A DNA stretch of 64,000 nucleotides from a bacterium (GTDB taxonomy: Bacteria > Armatimonadota > Zipacnadia > Zipacnadales > Zipacnadaceae): positions 211,944 through 275,943 of the forward strand of contig JAUVXR010000001.1 in NCBI GenBank assembly GCA_030603495.1, given 5' to 3'. The notes under the pieces are model-generated. The model was given only the letters and a program-made list of their open reading frames with translations. It ran no database searches and had not been told where the DNA came from. A program made the translations under genes and the position numbers. Below, in pieces: positions 50,871 to 60,353 of the stretch (the stretch's first letter is position 1; every line of letters starts with the position of its first letter).

Positions 50871-52391
50871 CTATCTTTCCCCGAAGCGGAAGGCATGCAG
50901 CTTCGCCCCGAACTGCAGCTCGAAGCGCAGCCGTATCGGCTGGCCCGCCAGCGCTGAGACATCCGACTCACCTCTGCGCCAGGTGACCACCCGGTCAACC
51001 GTATTGGCTGTATGTACCCGATCGCAGTCGTCCAGCGTGTAGCCCTCGATGGGAGTGCCGTCGGCATCCTGAATCTCCACTCGCGCCAGGCCCAGCGCCG
51101 AAGTCTCGATGTTAAGATGCAGCGCCTCACCCTCAAATTGCACCGGGCAGGTGGTGAACTTCCCACCGGTGTAATCCGCCTCCACCGCCGTGAAGCGGTC
51201 CTTCAGCAGCACCACCCGGCTCAGGGTAGGCGTACGCTGAACACCTTTAAAGTCCCCGTGCAGGGCGTCATAGCCGATGTAGTACATCCAGATCTCGTCA
51301 CCATGGCTGAACATGCCCGCACACATGTACACGCGCTTGGAGTCGAAACTACCTTCGGGCCCCAGGGGAATCCAGGGCTTGCGCTCGTATCTGTGCCAGT
51401 TAGTCCCATCACGGCTGGCCGCCAGAGCTATGTCGAGGGTACCAGCATTCAGCGAGCCTACTGAATGACGCCCGTAACCTGATAGGTCATCAGCCAAATA
51501 CCAGTCTTCGTAGTGCAAATAGCGGGAATTGAACAGGTAGTAGGCGTCCTCGGCATAAGGATACTGCACTACCTCGGGCATGTAAACATCCATCACGGAC
51601 ACGCCTCCGAACTGCGGGTCCTTCTCGTCAAATTCAAAGACCACCTCGGGCATAGGGAAGCTGGACAGATCGTCAGTGACCGACCGCCCAATGGTCCGCA
51701 TAAAATACGTGTCCTCCTGTCCTAACCTCTTTGCCCATCCGGCAAAGTAGTCCCGCCGTTCCGGCGGAGCCGGATAGGCCTTGTTGACCCGCACATACGC
51801 CACATACTTGTCAAGCCGCGTGTCATAGAAGCACTTGTTGTGGCTGTCCATGCCCCGGGGATACAACGCTCCCCCCGGAAAGATCCCCTGGTGCATAAGC
51901 TCCCACTTGGCGCCGTCGCTCGAAACGCTGATCTTGTTCCTCAATCCATCGAACAGCTTGTATCGCTCCTCGGGCGGGGCAGTAGGATCCACAAAAGGCA
52001 ACCGGTCTCCGTTGTACAGACCCAGCAGATCGTCGGGCTCCGGCGCCGTCCCCGGGGCGACCCGCCGCCAGTTAACACCATCCTTGGTCAAAGCGTGGAA
52101 TCCCCGGAAGGTGCCGTCAACTGGAAAAATCGTCACATACGTATGCAGCCAGCCACTCAGACACTGCTCATAGGTCTTGCGCGGTGGGCATAGCACGATG
52201 CGACAGCCCTCAGTTGAGTCCATGTAGCGCCCGTCAATGAAAACCTGGTTGCGATCGCCAATGTCCACGATCTCGCCTCCTTGCTGCGCAATTCCAGTGT
52301 CCGTGCAACTGACGATGAGCAGGCCCATCATTAGCCACAGAAACATGCACGCCGTCATGCGCTCGCCTACGAAGCTAACCGTCTTCATCAT
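50871..52391 (-). CDS. Secreted lipoprotein with glycoside-hydrolase-like five-bladed propeller
   Basis: A 506-residue protein: N-terminal signal with a lipobox-like IVSC near residue 29, then a fold resembling the five-bladed beta-propellers of GH32/43/68-type enzymes. Repeated blades include YVTIFPVDGTFRGFHALTKD, NKISVSSDGAKWELMHQG, ALAASRDGTNWHRYERK and MFSHGDEIWMYYIGYDALHG. A C-terminal beta-sandwich (about 420-506) may bind carbohydrate. I cannot identify catalytic carboxylates with confidence, so glycosidase activity is only possible. GAGGGAGGAAAGC upstream is a strong ribosome site. It appears to be a single-gene unit. Confidence 0.7.
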   Translation of the reverse strand: MMKTVSFVGERMTACMFLWLMMGLLIVSCTDTGIAQQGGEIVDIGDRNQVFIDGRYMDSTEGCRIVLCPPRKTYEQCLSGWLHTYVTIFPVDGTFRGFHALTKDGVNWRRVAPGTAPEPDDLLGLYNGDRLPFVDPTAPPEERYKLFDGLRNKISVSSDGAKWELMHQGIFPGGALYPRGMDSHNKCFYDTRLDKYVAYVRVNKAYPAPPERRDYFAGWAKRLGQEDTYFMRTIGRSVTDDLSSFPMPEVVFEFDEKDPQFGGVSVMDVYMPEVVQYPYAEDAYYLFNSRYLHYEDWYLADDLSGYGRHSVGSLNAGTLDIALAASRDGTNWHRYERKPWIPLGPEGSFDSKRVYMCAGMFSHGDEIWMYYIGYDALHGDFKGVQRTPTLSRVVLLKDRFTAVEADYTGGKFTTCPVQFEGEALHLNIETSALGLARVEIQDADGTPIEGYTLDDCDRVHTANTVDRVVTWRRGESDVSALAGQPIRLRFELQFGAKLHAFRFGER

Positions 52392-52405
52392 GCTTTCCTC
52401 CCTCT

Positions 52406-52765
52406 TTAGACTGTTGCAAAGGTCGCTAGGTACTTGCTCTCTGAGATCTCCCGCGTGGGTCTTGAGCCATTATGCGATTGCTGGCTCGCTCGCCTAGTTG
52501 CTCCCACGCCAGCCGCGTATGTGCAAGATGCAGGGGTTTTGTGGGCTCCTGACAGGATCCTCACCGCGAACCGGGCAGTTATCACGTCCTGACGACGCGC
52601 ATCCTGATAGAGGTTGACCGAATAATCGACACCACAGCCTGCCAGTACCACCAGCAGGTGGACAAGTAAGCTGCCCGCCCTATCGTGCCAATTACCAGGC
52701 GGGCAAGTTATCCCACCTTCGGCACAGGCGGCTGGGCCGGTCGCTGGAACATCGCCCCCACCCAC
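52406..52765 (-). other. Possible decayed small lipoprotein gene after lnt
   Basis: The 316-base gap between lnt and the propeller lipoprotein contains an open minus-strand frame. Part of it reads like a lipoprotein signal: LLVHLLVVLAGCGVDYSVN, with a LAGC lipobox, then LYQDARRQDVITARFAVRIL. The only in-frame ATG (52765) lies inside lnt and its first 30 residues are not protein-like. No ATG, GTG or TTG lies between the lnt stop and the hydrophobic stretch. It may be a remnant that has lost its start, or chance. Confidence 0.25.
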
Positions 52766-54324
52766 AGAACCACACAGATGAAAAGCAGGGGAAGGTCGCC
52801 GATACGGTGGTAGATGGACAGCCCGGCCAGCGGGTAGATCTTGTGGTGTACGATGCCGCCCACTCCCGCCGGCGCCTGCATCAGTGGCTGCCCGTAGGGA
52901 TTGATGACAGCCGAAGGCCCCATAGTGGCGGCGCGCACCACAAACCGCCGGCTTTCCACCGCCCGCACCGGCGCAGTGACTGCATGCTGGCCCAGTTCAA
53001 AGCTCCCGGCCGCCCAGGAGTCGCTGGTGATAAAGATGAGGAACTGCGCCCCTTCGCGACATAGCTCCCGGGTCGGCTCAGCGAGCGTTGCCTCCCAGCA
53101 GATGATGGTGCCCAACCGCCAGTCAGCGAATTCCATCACATTACGCTCTCGACCTGGTGAGATGTTGTAGGAGCGGACTGGGTACCGCTTGACCAGGGCG
53201 TTGAGCGGACCTAAGTTGGGCACATATTCGCCGAACAGCACCAGGTCACCCTTGCGGTAGCTATCCACCCATTCGCCCTCGGGGTTGAACAGGTAAGCGG
53301 TGTTATACAGTCGGCCGTCTTTGCCCTCTTCCAGCGCCCCCATCAGTAGATGGGCTCGAGCATCGCGTGCGGACTGCTGGACATCCTCCAGATAGAAGGG
53401 GCGGCGATTGAGCACGACCGGAATAGCGGTCTCCGGCCAGACCACCAGGTCTGCTTTGAGCTCGCGGGAGAATTCGCCGGTTCCATAAGTATAGACGAGC
53501 CGGCATTGGTCGGCATCGTCTTCGGTGGGCGGCTGCTGGACCGCCACATTACCCTGGACCACGAGCGGATGGCAGCTCCTGGCTGCCTTAATATCCTTGA
53601 CTCGCGGAGGCACAAAAGTAGCAGTCTGGACGACGGTTGCGCCACCCAGTATCACGGCAAGAACGACGGCGTAGCCCCCGAAAACTGGCTTAGCCAGCGA
53701 GGCACGGCGCTGCCTAGTGCTTGAGTCATAGGGGTGGAGTCTAAGCTGCAAGAGCATCTCCGCCAGCAGGCCATTGGCGAAGACCACCGTCATAGTCACC
53801 GCTCCCGCGCCCAAGACACTAGCGATCTGGAGCACCGACAGTATCTGATGTTGGCTATAGGCTAGGTCTCCGAAGGTGAGCGAAAGCGGACCGATGTGAC
53901 CGCGCAGGTATTCGATCAGCGTCCAGGCCGCCGCCGCTCCCGCTGCCCGCAGGAGCAGGCGCTTCACCGGTCGCAGGTAGACCATCAACCAGCCAAACAA
54001 CCCGAAGAACATCCCCTGAAACAGCGCCAGCAAAATCAGAGGGAAGATACCGTATCGCGCGATGTACGAGAAGAACAGCCCGAAGAAGACGGTCCCGTAG
54101 ATCAGCCCGGTCAGGCCGCCTTGCCAGGGTAGGCGAGCCGCGCCCAGCGCGTAGAGCAGCGGGATCAGAGCAAACCAAGCTAATGGCCCTAAGTCGATAG
54201 GTGGGAAGCTGAGAAAGACCAGCACTGCCGAGAGCAGTGCGCCTAAGACCATTAGCGTCCAGGGGGCCGAAACGTTACTCTTCGAGCCAGCAGACGGATT
54301 CGGGGCGAATTGTACTGGGGTCAT
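52708..54324 (-). CDS. lnt: Apolipoprotein N-acyltransferase
   Basis: An integral membrane enzyme that adds the third acyl chain to lipoproteins, typical of diderms (538 residues). It has six to seven N-terminal helices (about 20-230) and a nitrilase-like domain with the Glu-Lys-Cys triad in VWPETAIPV (about 296), YRKGDLVLFGEYVP (about 358) and TIICWEATL (about 406). ATG 54324 is chosen; the longer frame to 54480 overlaps the aminotransferase gene. It lies 35 bases after that gene. Its presence matches the lipoproteins encoded at 20735 and 50871. Confidence 0.93.
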   Translation of the reverse strand: MTPVQFAPNPSAGSKSNVSAPWTLMVLGALLSAVLVFLSFPPIDLGPLAWFALIPLLYALGAARLPWQGGLTGLIYGTVFFGLFFSYIARYGIFPLILLALFQGMFFGLFGWLMVYLRPVKRLLLRAAGAAAAWTLIEYLRGHIGPLSLTFGDLAYSQHQILSVLQIASVLGAGAVTMTVVFANGLLAEMLLQLRLHPYDSSTRQRRASLAKPVFGGYAVVLAVILGGATVVQTATFVPPRVKDIKAARSCHPLVVQGNVAVQQPPTEDDADQCRLVYTYGTGEFSRELKADLVVWPETAIPVVLNRRPFYLEDVQQSARDARAHLLMGALEEGKDGRLYNTAYLFNPEGEWVDSYRKGDLVLFGEYVPNLGPLNALVKRYPVRSYNISPGRERNVMEFADWRLGTIICWEATLAEPTRELCREGAQFLIFITSDSWAAGSFELGQHAVTAPVRAVESRRFVVRAATMGPSAVINPYGQPLMQAPAGVGGIVHHKIYPLAGLSIYHRIGDLPLLFICVVLWVGAMFQRPAQPPVPKVG

Positions 54325-54359
54325 AATCGTAGCAGCTGCCGGCCGGGTCTTTACATCGG

Positions 54360-55568
54360 TCAGATGGGCGCTGGCGCAGGCTCCTCGAGTGAGACATCCC
54401 CCGTGGCCAACTTGTCCAGGAAGCGCTCCATCCGCCGCAGCGCCTCTTGGAGCTGCTCGAGGCTGGTGGCGTAAGTACAACGCAAGTAGCCACGGCCACT
54501 TTCGCCAAAGGCCTCCCCCGGCACCGCTGCTACTCCTTCCTCAAGTAGTAGGGCACGTGCGAATTCCTTCGAAGTCAGACCAGTATGCTCTATGCGAGGA
54601 AACGCATAAAAGGCGCCCTTGGGTTCCCGACAGGGCAACCCAATGTCATTCAAGCCCTTCACCAAGACCCGACGGCGCTGGTCGTACTCAGAGATCATGG
54701 CCCTCATCTCATCCTCACAACTCCGCAGCGCCTCGATCGCCCCGACCTGAGCGATCGTAGACGCACACAACGCAGTGTAGCCGTGCATTCGCACCATTGC
54801 TTCGATGATCGCCTCCGGAGCGCAGGCATAACCCAGACGCCATCCCGTCATGGCGTAGGCCTTGGAGAAGCCGTTGAGCAGCACCGTCCGCTCTTGCATC
54901 TGGGGCAGCGAGGCAAAGCAGGTATGTGTACCCTCGTAGGTCAGGTGAGCGTAGATCTCGTCGGAGATGACCAGCAGGTCATGTTCGACGGCGATACTGG
55001 CAATCTCAGCCAAATCATCTCGCGCCATCACCGCACCGGTAGGATTATTGGGGTAACTGATCAGGAGCGCGCGGGTGCGATCGGTTAGCGCCGCACGCAG
55101 GGCGTCGGGGCGAAGCTTGAAGTCATCTTGCTCGCACGTGGCGATGATGACAGGCTCCCCGCCAGCAAAGGTCACACAGGGGACATACGAGACGTAACAC
55201 GGCTGCGGGACGATGACCTGGTCGCCGGGGTCCAGCACTGTACGCATCACGAGGTCCATCGCCTCGCTGACGCCAGCAGTTATCAGGATCTGCGCGGCAG
55301 GATTGTACTCAACTTGATAGCGCGACCAGATATCCCCGGCAATGGCCGCGCGCAACTCGGGGAGCCCGTGATTGCTGGTATACGAGGTCATCCCCCGGCC
55401 GAGCGCCTCAACGACCGCATCACATATCTTCCAGGGAGTGGGGAAGTCCGGCTCACCGACACCCAAGCTGATGACCTCGTCGTGGGCCATAACGAGGTCA
55501 AAGAACTCCCGGATGCCCGAAAACGGGACCGCGCGCATCCGCTGGGCTACGAACCGCTGGCCGGACAT
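54360..55568 (-). CDS. Class I/II pyridoxal-phosphate aminotransferase
   Basis: A 402-residue fold-type I aminotransferase of the aspartate/alanine type. The PLP lysine is in LNGFSKAYAMTGWRLGY (about 234). SYPNNPTGAV and VISDEIYAHLTY carry the PLP-contacting Asn and Asp/Tyr, and ISLGVGEPDFPTP is the opening signature. The start ATG overlaps the stop of the Lrp-type regulator (TGATG). This pair resembles the Bacillus alaT-alaR (yugH-yugG) arrangement, so alanine or aspartate transamination is likely. The exact amino donor is not readable. Confidence 0.9.
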   Translation of the reverse strand: MSGQRFVAQRMRAVPFSGIREFFDLVMAHDEVISLGVGEPDFPTPWKICDAVVEALGRGMTSYTSNHGLPELRAAIAGDIWSRYQVEYNPAAQILITAGVSEAMDLVMRTVLDPGDQVIVPQPCYVSYVPCVTFAGGEPVIIATCEQDDFKLRPDALRAALTDRTRALLISYPNNPTGAVMARDDLAEIASIAVEHDLLVISDEIYAHLTYEGTHTCFASLPQMQERTVLLNGFSKAYAMTGWRLGYACAPEAIIEAMVRMHGYTALCASTIAQVGAIEALRSCEDEMRAMISEYDQRRRVLVKGLNDIGLPCREPKGAFYAFPRIEHTGLTSKEFARALLLEEGVAAVPGEAFGESGRGYLRCTYATSLEQLQEALRRMERFLDKLATGDVSLEEPAPAPI

Positions 55569-56047
55569 CAGGGGGTCACCGCCAGCCGGTGGTTGCCGGG
55601 TTCCTCCGTGACGATTTCGCCTTCCATTTTGTAGGTCTTGAGCACGAAGGAGGTGGCGGTGTCGCGCACCCCGGGCGCCGGGGCCAACTTCTCCGCGACG
55701 AGGCGGGCGATCTCGCGGAAGTCTTCGCCCTCGACTACGACCATCAAATCGGCCATCCCCGACATCAAGTAGACCGAGTGAACCTCGTCAAAGCGGCTGA
55801 TGTAGGCGGCGATCTTATCGAACCCGCTGCCGTGCTCCGGACTAGCCTGAACCGCGATGAATGCGTAGATCTTCTCCGCCTCGCCCTTTTCCCAGTTTAT
55901 CAGGGCACTATAATGCAACAGAATGCCCTGCTCTTGGGCCTCCCGGAGAGACTGCTCCACCTCGGCCGCCGCTATACCCAGGCGCGTGGCGATTTCCTCG
56001 ACCGGAACGGGCCCTTCGCGTTCAACAATCTCTAGAACCTGGCGCAT
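55568..56047 (-). CDS. Lrp/AsnC-family transcriptional regulator
   Basis: A 159-residue regulator. The N-terminal helix-turn-helix (about 1-50, VPVEEIATRLGIAAAEVEQSL) is followed by a RAM ligand-binding domain (about 58-140: IYAFIAVQASPEHGSGFDKIA and VYLMSGMADLMVVVEGEDFREIARLV). It is coupled to the aminotransferase downstream and probably controls it in response to an amino acid. AAGGAG lies eight bases before the ATG. Confidence 0.9.
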   Translation of the reverse strand: MRQVLEIVEREGPVPVEEIATRLGIAAAEVEQSLREAQEQGILLHYSALINWEKGEAEKIYAFIAVQASPEHGSGFDKIAAYISRFDEVHSVYLMSGMADLMVVVEGEDFREIARLVAEKLAPAPGVRDTATSFVLKTYKMEGEIVTEEPGNHRLAVTP

Positions 56048-56089
56048 CGGTCGTCTCCTTAGAATCTCGTCGGAGTGTAAGTTAGCCGC

Positions 56090-57217
56090 CTAGAAGCGGC
56101 GCCGGCCGCCGTCGCGACGTTTCTTGCGGCGCTCGCGGCGCGTCTGACGCTTCTCCTCCTGAGCTTCCTGCTTGGCTCGCGCGATCGCTTGCTCGGCACT
56201 GACCCCGGCTGAACCGGCCTCCTCGAGCGGCGCCGCGGCAGTCGCCTCCGCAGTCACGGCGGGGGCATGAGCGGGCCGGCGCTGTGACTGCTCCCGGCGA
56301 ATCCCAGCGCGCTCCCATAGTACCACTATGGGGCTGGCGATGAATATCGAGGAGTACGCCCCGCTGGCGATGCCCACAATCAACGCCAACGAGAACGAAT
56401 GGATGGCGGGGCCGCCAAAGAAGAACAGAGCAATCAGCGCGAACAGCGTGGTCATCGTGGTGTTTACTGAGCGGGTCATGGTCTGGAGCAAGCTGGTATT
56501 GACGATGTCGGCAAACCTACTGCCCCGGTACACACGCATATTCTCGCGAATACGGTCGAAGATAACTACTGAGTCGTTGATTGAATAACCGATGATGGTC
56601 AGGAGGGCCGCCACAAACTCGCTGTTTAGCTCCATACGCAACAGCGCCATCACTCCGATGACGATTAGCACATCATGAATCAGGGCGGCAACCCCGGCCA
56701 CTCCGAAGCGGAACTCATAGCGGATGCCGACGTAGATCAGGATGAGAATCGAGCCAAGGCTCAGGGCCAGCAGCGCGGTGTTGCGTAGGTGTTTGCCGAC
56801 TATCGGCCCGACCATGTCGCGCCCCAGTAAACTGAGCTTCCCCGCGCGCCCCCCAAACTGCTCCTGGAGTGCCGCGCTGATCTGCTTGTCCTGCTCAGCC
56901 GCTTGCTTCTCATCCAGTGTGCCGGTGCGAATGAACAGCTGATCGCCACCCGACACCTGGATCTGAGCGTTGCCCAGACCGTACTGCTCCAGCAGCGGTC
57001 GAGTCTGGGCAATGATCTGACCCTCGGAACTTCCCTCGCCAATCAACGACCGCTCGAACTGGTACTTGAGCAGGCTGCCACCGGTGAAGTCTATGCCCCA
57101 GTTTATACCCTGGGCAAGCATACTGACCAGACCGGCGACTATGATGATCAGCGAGATACTAAACCATAGCTTGGTGCGGCCAACAATGTCCCAGTTGCTC
57201 CGACGGAAGAAGTCCAA
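56090..57217 (-). CDS. secF: Protein translocase subunit SecF
   Basis: Works with SecD to drive late steps of Sec export with the proton gradient (375 residues). It has a first helix near 15-35, a periplasmic P2 domain with GINWGIDFTGGSLL (about 38-51), and five further helices including the conserved SINDSVVIFDRIREN (about 207-221). The cytoplasmic C-terminus is unusually long, with an Ala/Glu-rich coil and an Arg/Lys tail (RRERRKKRRDGGRRRF). The start is TTG with GGGAGG about ten bases upstream. It follows secD by 41 bases. Confidence 0.96.
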   Translation of the reverse strand: MDFFRRSNWDIVGRTKLWFSISLIIIVAGLVSMLAQGINWGIDFTGGSLLKYQFERSLIGEGSSEGQIIAQTRPLLEQYGLGNAQIQVSGGDQLFIRTGTLDEKQAAEQDKQISAALQEQFGGRAGKLSLLGRDMVGPIVGKHLRNTALLALSLGSILILIYVGIRYEFRFGVAGVAALIHDVLIVIGVMALLRMELNSEFVAALLTIIGYSINDSVVIFDRIRENMRVYRGSRFADIVNTSLLQTMTRSVNTTMTTLFALIALFFFGGPAIHSFSLALIVGIASGAYSSIFIASPIVVLWERAGIRREQSQRRPAHAPAVTAEATAAAPLEEAGSAGVSAEQAIARAKQEAQEEKRQTRRERRKKRRDGGRRRF

Positions 57218-57258
57218 CGATACGAACCTCCCGGGCTATCTGCCAACTGCCAGATTGA

Positions 57259-59271
57259 TTAATCTTTGCGCGGTGAGACGCCGTACAGCGCCATATTCTG
57301 CCCCAGGGAGCTACGCCCGGTGATCGTCACCAGCCACCGTGTCACGGTCACCGCAGTAAACAGTGAAGCACAGATGCCCAGGAACAGCACCACCGCGAAG
57401 CTCTTAATGAGGCTAGTGCCCAAGAAATACAATACAGCCGTCACAATCAAGGTGGTTACATTCGCATCCAGGATCGCGGTCCACGCCCGGTCGAACCCCG
57501 CCTCTACCGCCGACCGCATTGTCCGCCCTGACCACAACTCCTCTTTCAGCCGCTCAAAAATGATCACATTCGCGTCCACCGCAAAGCCAATCGAAAGGAT
57601 CAGTCCGGCGACGCCCGGCAGGGTCATAGTCGCGCCGGCCACAACCAGCACCGCCAGGAGCAGCAGTACGTACAGGACCAGCGCAATCCCCGCCAGTATC
57701 CCCGGCAACCGGTAGAAGCCGATCACAAACAGGATGACACACCCGAAGGCTATCCCGCCGGCGATCAGGCTACGGTGGATGGTATCCTGGCCCAGCGTGG
57801 CACTAACGGTGCGATTCTCGGCGATCTCCAGCGGCACGGGCAGAGCACCGGCATTGAGCAGTAGGGCCAGGTCGCCGGCCTCGCCGGCTGCGAAATTGCC
57901 CTCGATCTGCCCGCGACCGCCGCTGATCGCGCTGCGGATCACCGGCGCCATCTGGCACTCTTTGTCCAGCACGATAGCCATTCTCTTGTCCACATGCCGC
58001 CGGGTGAATTCGTAGAAGGTGGTTTTCTTGGGATCGCGTAGCTCAAAGCTAACCACGAAATCCAGAGTCGCCCCGGGCACCACCCGGGCATTGCTCTTCA
58101 AGTCCGCGCCGGTAAAGCCCAGCTCCGCTTCGTTGTAGACCTGCTCCCACGGCACGAGGTTGCCGGTGGCTGTGTCACTCCACTCCCGGTACTCATCAGC
58201 AGCTTCACCGGTCTGGGAAAGCGTATATCGGACAGGAATCACGCGGAACTCGAGCTGGGCAGTGCTCTTGAGAATATCCATGACGTGCTCGGGGTCTTTG
58301 ACCCCGGGCAGCTCGATGATAATCTGGTCCGCGCCTTGCTGCTGGATGATCGGCTCGCGGATATGGCCCATCTGATAAAGCCGGCGGTCTACGATATTCT
58401 TCACTTTCTCGGCTGTCTTAGTCTCGATGAAAACGGTTTCCAGTTCCCGGTCTTCGATCTCTACACCGGGGTAGTTGCCCTGCAGAAAGTCAGCGACTAT
58501 CTTCTGGTGTTTCTCAGCCGTATCTTTGTCATTGGCCCGGGTGCGGACCACCAGCAGATGGGGCGCCGGCACCTCGACCTCCACTTCCTCGGCAGCAAGG
58601 CCGCTGTGTACCAGCACCGCCCGGACCTTTTCTACCAGGCTGGCCTCGGTTTCCGGCGGCTGGTATACGGGAGGACTTTCGGCAGTCCCAGCCGTCTCGG
58701 CGTCCTCTTCGGCCTCCTTCTGCTTCCTCTTGACCAGCGGCTTATCTTCCGGCGCATCAAAGTGCATAGTAGCCTGAGGCAGACAGCGCAGCACAACGTG
58801 CGCGCCGCCCTGGAGGTCCAGACCAAGCTTGATCTGCGGCCGAGGCGAATAAATCGCCAGAGACTCAAATGGCTGCCAGATCGGTTGCTCCTGCCGGTCG
58901 GCGGACGGCCTCTGCGGCCCGCTGACGCCTGCGAACTTCTGCTGAAGCACGCTGGTGACCACCTGCTTGTGTTGCTCGACGACTTCAGCAGTTACCGCAG
59001 TCGTCTCAATATCCACGGTGGAGTTGTCAAGCAGCACCACCCCGTCCGTCATGGTAGTGACGCCGGCGTCTTCGAGCAGCTGCTCGATTTCCGCGGCCTT
59101 GGCCTCCCGGTCTTCCGCGTCGGCCACCAGCGGCTGGGCAAACTCGTAGCGGAAGGTGCTCTCCACCACGCCGCGCGCAACCGGACGGCGCACCGGTTTG
59201 AAAGCAAACAAGAAGCTGACAATGAATAGCATAACGATGGTGATGATCCAGAATTTGTGCCGAGCTGGCAT
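57259..59271 (-). CDS. secD: Protein translocase subunit SecD
   Basis: Sec accessory membrane protein (670 residues). The first helix is at about 8-25. The large P1 periplasmic region starts with KLGLDLQGGAHVVL (about 152-165) and contains a charged, repeat-like insert (KRKQKEAEEDAETAGTAES). Later come IIIELPGVKDPEHV and five C-terminal helices, including SIGFAVDANVIIFERLKEEL (about 563-582). Its transcript starts at a perfect minus-strand promoter (59451-59479), leaving a leader of about 170 bases with one 10-bp imperfect stem. It forms an operon with secF. Confidence 0.96.
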   Translation of the reverse strand: MPARHKFWIITIVMLFIVSFLFAFKPVRRPVARGVVESTFRYEFAQPLVADAEDREAKAAEIEQLLEDAGVTTMTDGVVLLDNSTVDIETTAVTAEVVEQHKQVVTSVLQQKFAGVSGPQRPSADRQEQPIWQPFESLAIYSPRPQIKLGLDLQGGAHVVLRCLPQATMHFDAPEDKPLVKRKQKEAEEDAETAGTAESPPVYQPPETEASLVEKVRAVLVHSGLAAEEVEVEVPAPHLLVVRTRANDKDTAEKHQKIVADFLQGNYPGVEIEDRELETVFIETKTAEKVKNIVDRRLYQMGHIREPIIQQQGADQIIIELPGVKDPEHVMDILKSTAQLEFRVIPVRYTLSQTGEAADEYREWSDTATGNLVPWEQVYNEAELGFTGADLKSNARVVPGATLDFVVSFELRDPKKTTFYEFTRRHVDKRMAIVLDKECQMAPVIRSAISGGRGQIEGNFAAGEAGDLALLLNAGALPVPLEIAENRTVSATLGQDTIHRSLIAGGIAFGCVILFVIGFYRLPGILAGIALVLYVLLLLAVLVVAGATMTLPGVAGLILSIGFAVDANVIIFERLKEELWSGRTMRSAVEAGFDRAWTAILDANVTTLIVTAVLYFLGTSLIKSFAVVLFLGICASLFTAVTVTRWLVTITGRSSLGQNMALYGVSPRKD

Positions 59272-59450
59272 CCTTCAGATCCCTTTCATCTATCAAGGGC
59301 ACCGCCAGCGACGGTGGCACCCTCGGCCAGGCGATGATGCGCACGATGCCGGGACACTATGCCCCGGCCCCGCTACACATAGAGCCAGGCTTATATCGTC
59401 AACAGTAGAATCACGCCTGCAATGCGAAGCCCACTGAGCTTCTTGCCAGC

Positions 59451-59479
59451 ATTATAGGCTTGTCGCGCTAACCTGTCAA
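59451..59479 (-). promoter_or_regulatory. Perfect-consensus sigma70 promoter of secDF
   Basis: On the minus strand, TTGACA (59474-59479), 17 bases and TATAAT (59451-59456). It is divergent from the response-regulator promoter 48 bases away. Confidence 0.8.
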
Positions 59480-59526
59480 GATTCCCGGGCTGGTCCCGCG
59501 CTCACTACCGGGACGATGAATGGCCT

Positions 59527-59555
59527 TTGACCGCAGGCGGTGTAAGAGGTATAAT
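59527..59555 (+). promoter_or_regulatory. Promoter 1 of the response regulator
   Basis: TTGACC, 17 bases and TATAAT, with the expected start about 65 bases upstream of the ATG. Confidence 0.75.
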
Positions 59556-59602
59556 AGGCCCACTCAGAGAAGGCGGTGGGCCAGCGACGCAACCCCCGCC
59601 AG

Positions 59603-59629
59603 TTGACGCACTCGCAGGTACGCTATAAT
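59603..59629 (+). promoter_or_regulatory. Possible promoter 2 overlapping the response-regulator start codon
   Basis: TTGACG, 15 bases (short) and TATAAT, whose last two bases are the first two of the ATG at 59628. If active, it would produce an RNA starting inside the gene. Confidence 0.25.
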
Positions 59630-60023
59630 GGCCGAACATATCTTGCTGGTGGACGACAACGAAGACTTTCTGAAGGCAGGACGCGAGTTTCTGGCCAGCC
59701 AGGGCTATGACGTCAGCATAGCGGCCAACGGCGAAGAGGCCCTGGAGGCGGTGGACGCTCAGCGCCCCGACATCATCCTGATGGACGTGATGATGCCCCG
59801 GATGGATGGATGGGAGACCTTGCAAGCTCTACAAGCCGATGAGCACACCGCAAATATCCCGGTACTTATGCTGACGGCGGTGCGCGGCTCCGATGCAGTC
59901 AAAAAGAGTTTTGACCGCGGTAGCGTATGGTACTATGCCAAACCGATCACCGACTACCACGACCTGCTGCTCGTCATCCGCCGCATCCTCGACCAGAAGC
60001 TCGAGGCCCAACCGGAAGAATAG
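59628..60023 (+). CDS. Stand-alone receiver-domain response regulator (CheY-like)
   Basis: A 131-residue single receiver domain. The acidic pair is D9/D10 in LLVDDNED, the phosphorylation site is Asp53 in IILMDVMMPRMDGWE, and T83 (MLTAV) and K105 (YYAKPI) complete the active site. There is no output domain, so it must act by protein contact. No histidine kinase lies in the window. It is transcribed from its own promoter and is convergent with fixX (stop codons 6 bases apart). Confidence 0.92.
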   Translation: MAEHILLVDDNEDFLKAGREFLASQGYDVSIAANGEEALEAVDAQRPDIILMDVMMPRMDGWETLQALQADEHTANIPVLMLTAVRGSDAVKKSFDRGSVWYYAKPITDYHDLLLVIRRILDQKLEAQPEE

Positions 60024-60029
60024 GCCGAG

Positions 60030-60353
60030 CTAGCCGAACTTGTAGGCTACGCCGAACCCGCCTCGGGGATATTCCCACTCGAAGTTGTCGTACGGGCAGA
60101 CTATCCGGCACGTCCCGCACTCCAGGCAGTTCTCGTAGGCAATCTCTAAGTGCTGCTCGTCCTCCAGCCAGCGGTAAACCTCCGCCGGACATTTGGAGAT
60201 GCAGGGCTTGCGCTCACAGCCAATACACGTTTCCGGCTCGATCACTTCCAGATGGGAGTGCTCCTCATCCACCTCGTACTTGACCAGGTAGAGCTTGTCG
60301 TCGAGCCCCCTGTTGGCATGAGGCTTCATAATAACAACGGGCTTATCGCTCAT
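60030..60353 (-). CDS. fixX: Ferredoxin-like protein FixX
   Basis: A 107-residue ferredoxin that receives electrons from FixC. The cysteines are in CIGCERKPCISKCP (about 43-56) and CLECGTCRIVCP (about 76-87), with the typical C-terminus PRGGFGVAYKFG. It overlaps fixC by four bases (ATGA). It is the last gene of the fixABCX operon. Confidence 0.93.
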   Translation of the reverse strand: MSDKPVVIMKPHANRGLDDKLYLVKYEVDEEHSHLEVIEPETCIGCERKPCISKCPAEVYRWLEDEQHLEIAYENCLECGTCRIVCPYDNFEWEYPRGGFGVAYKFG

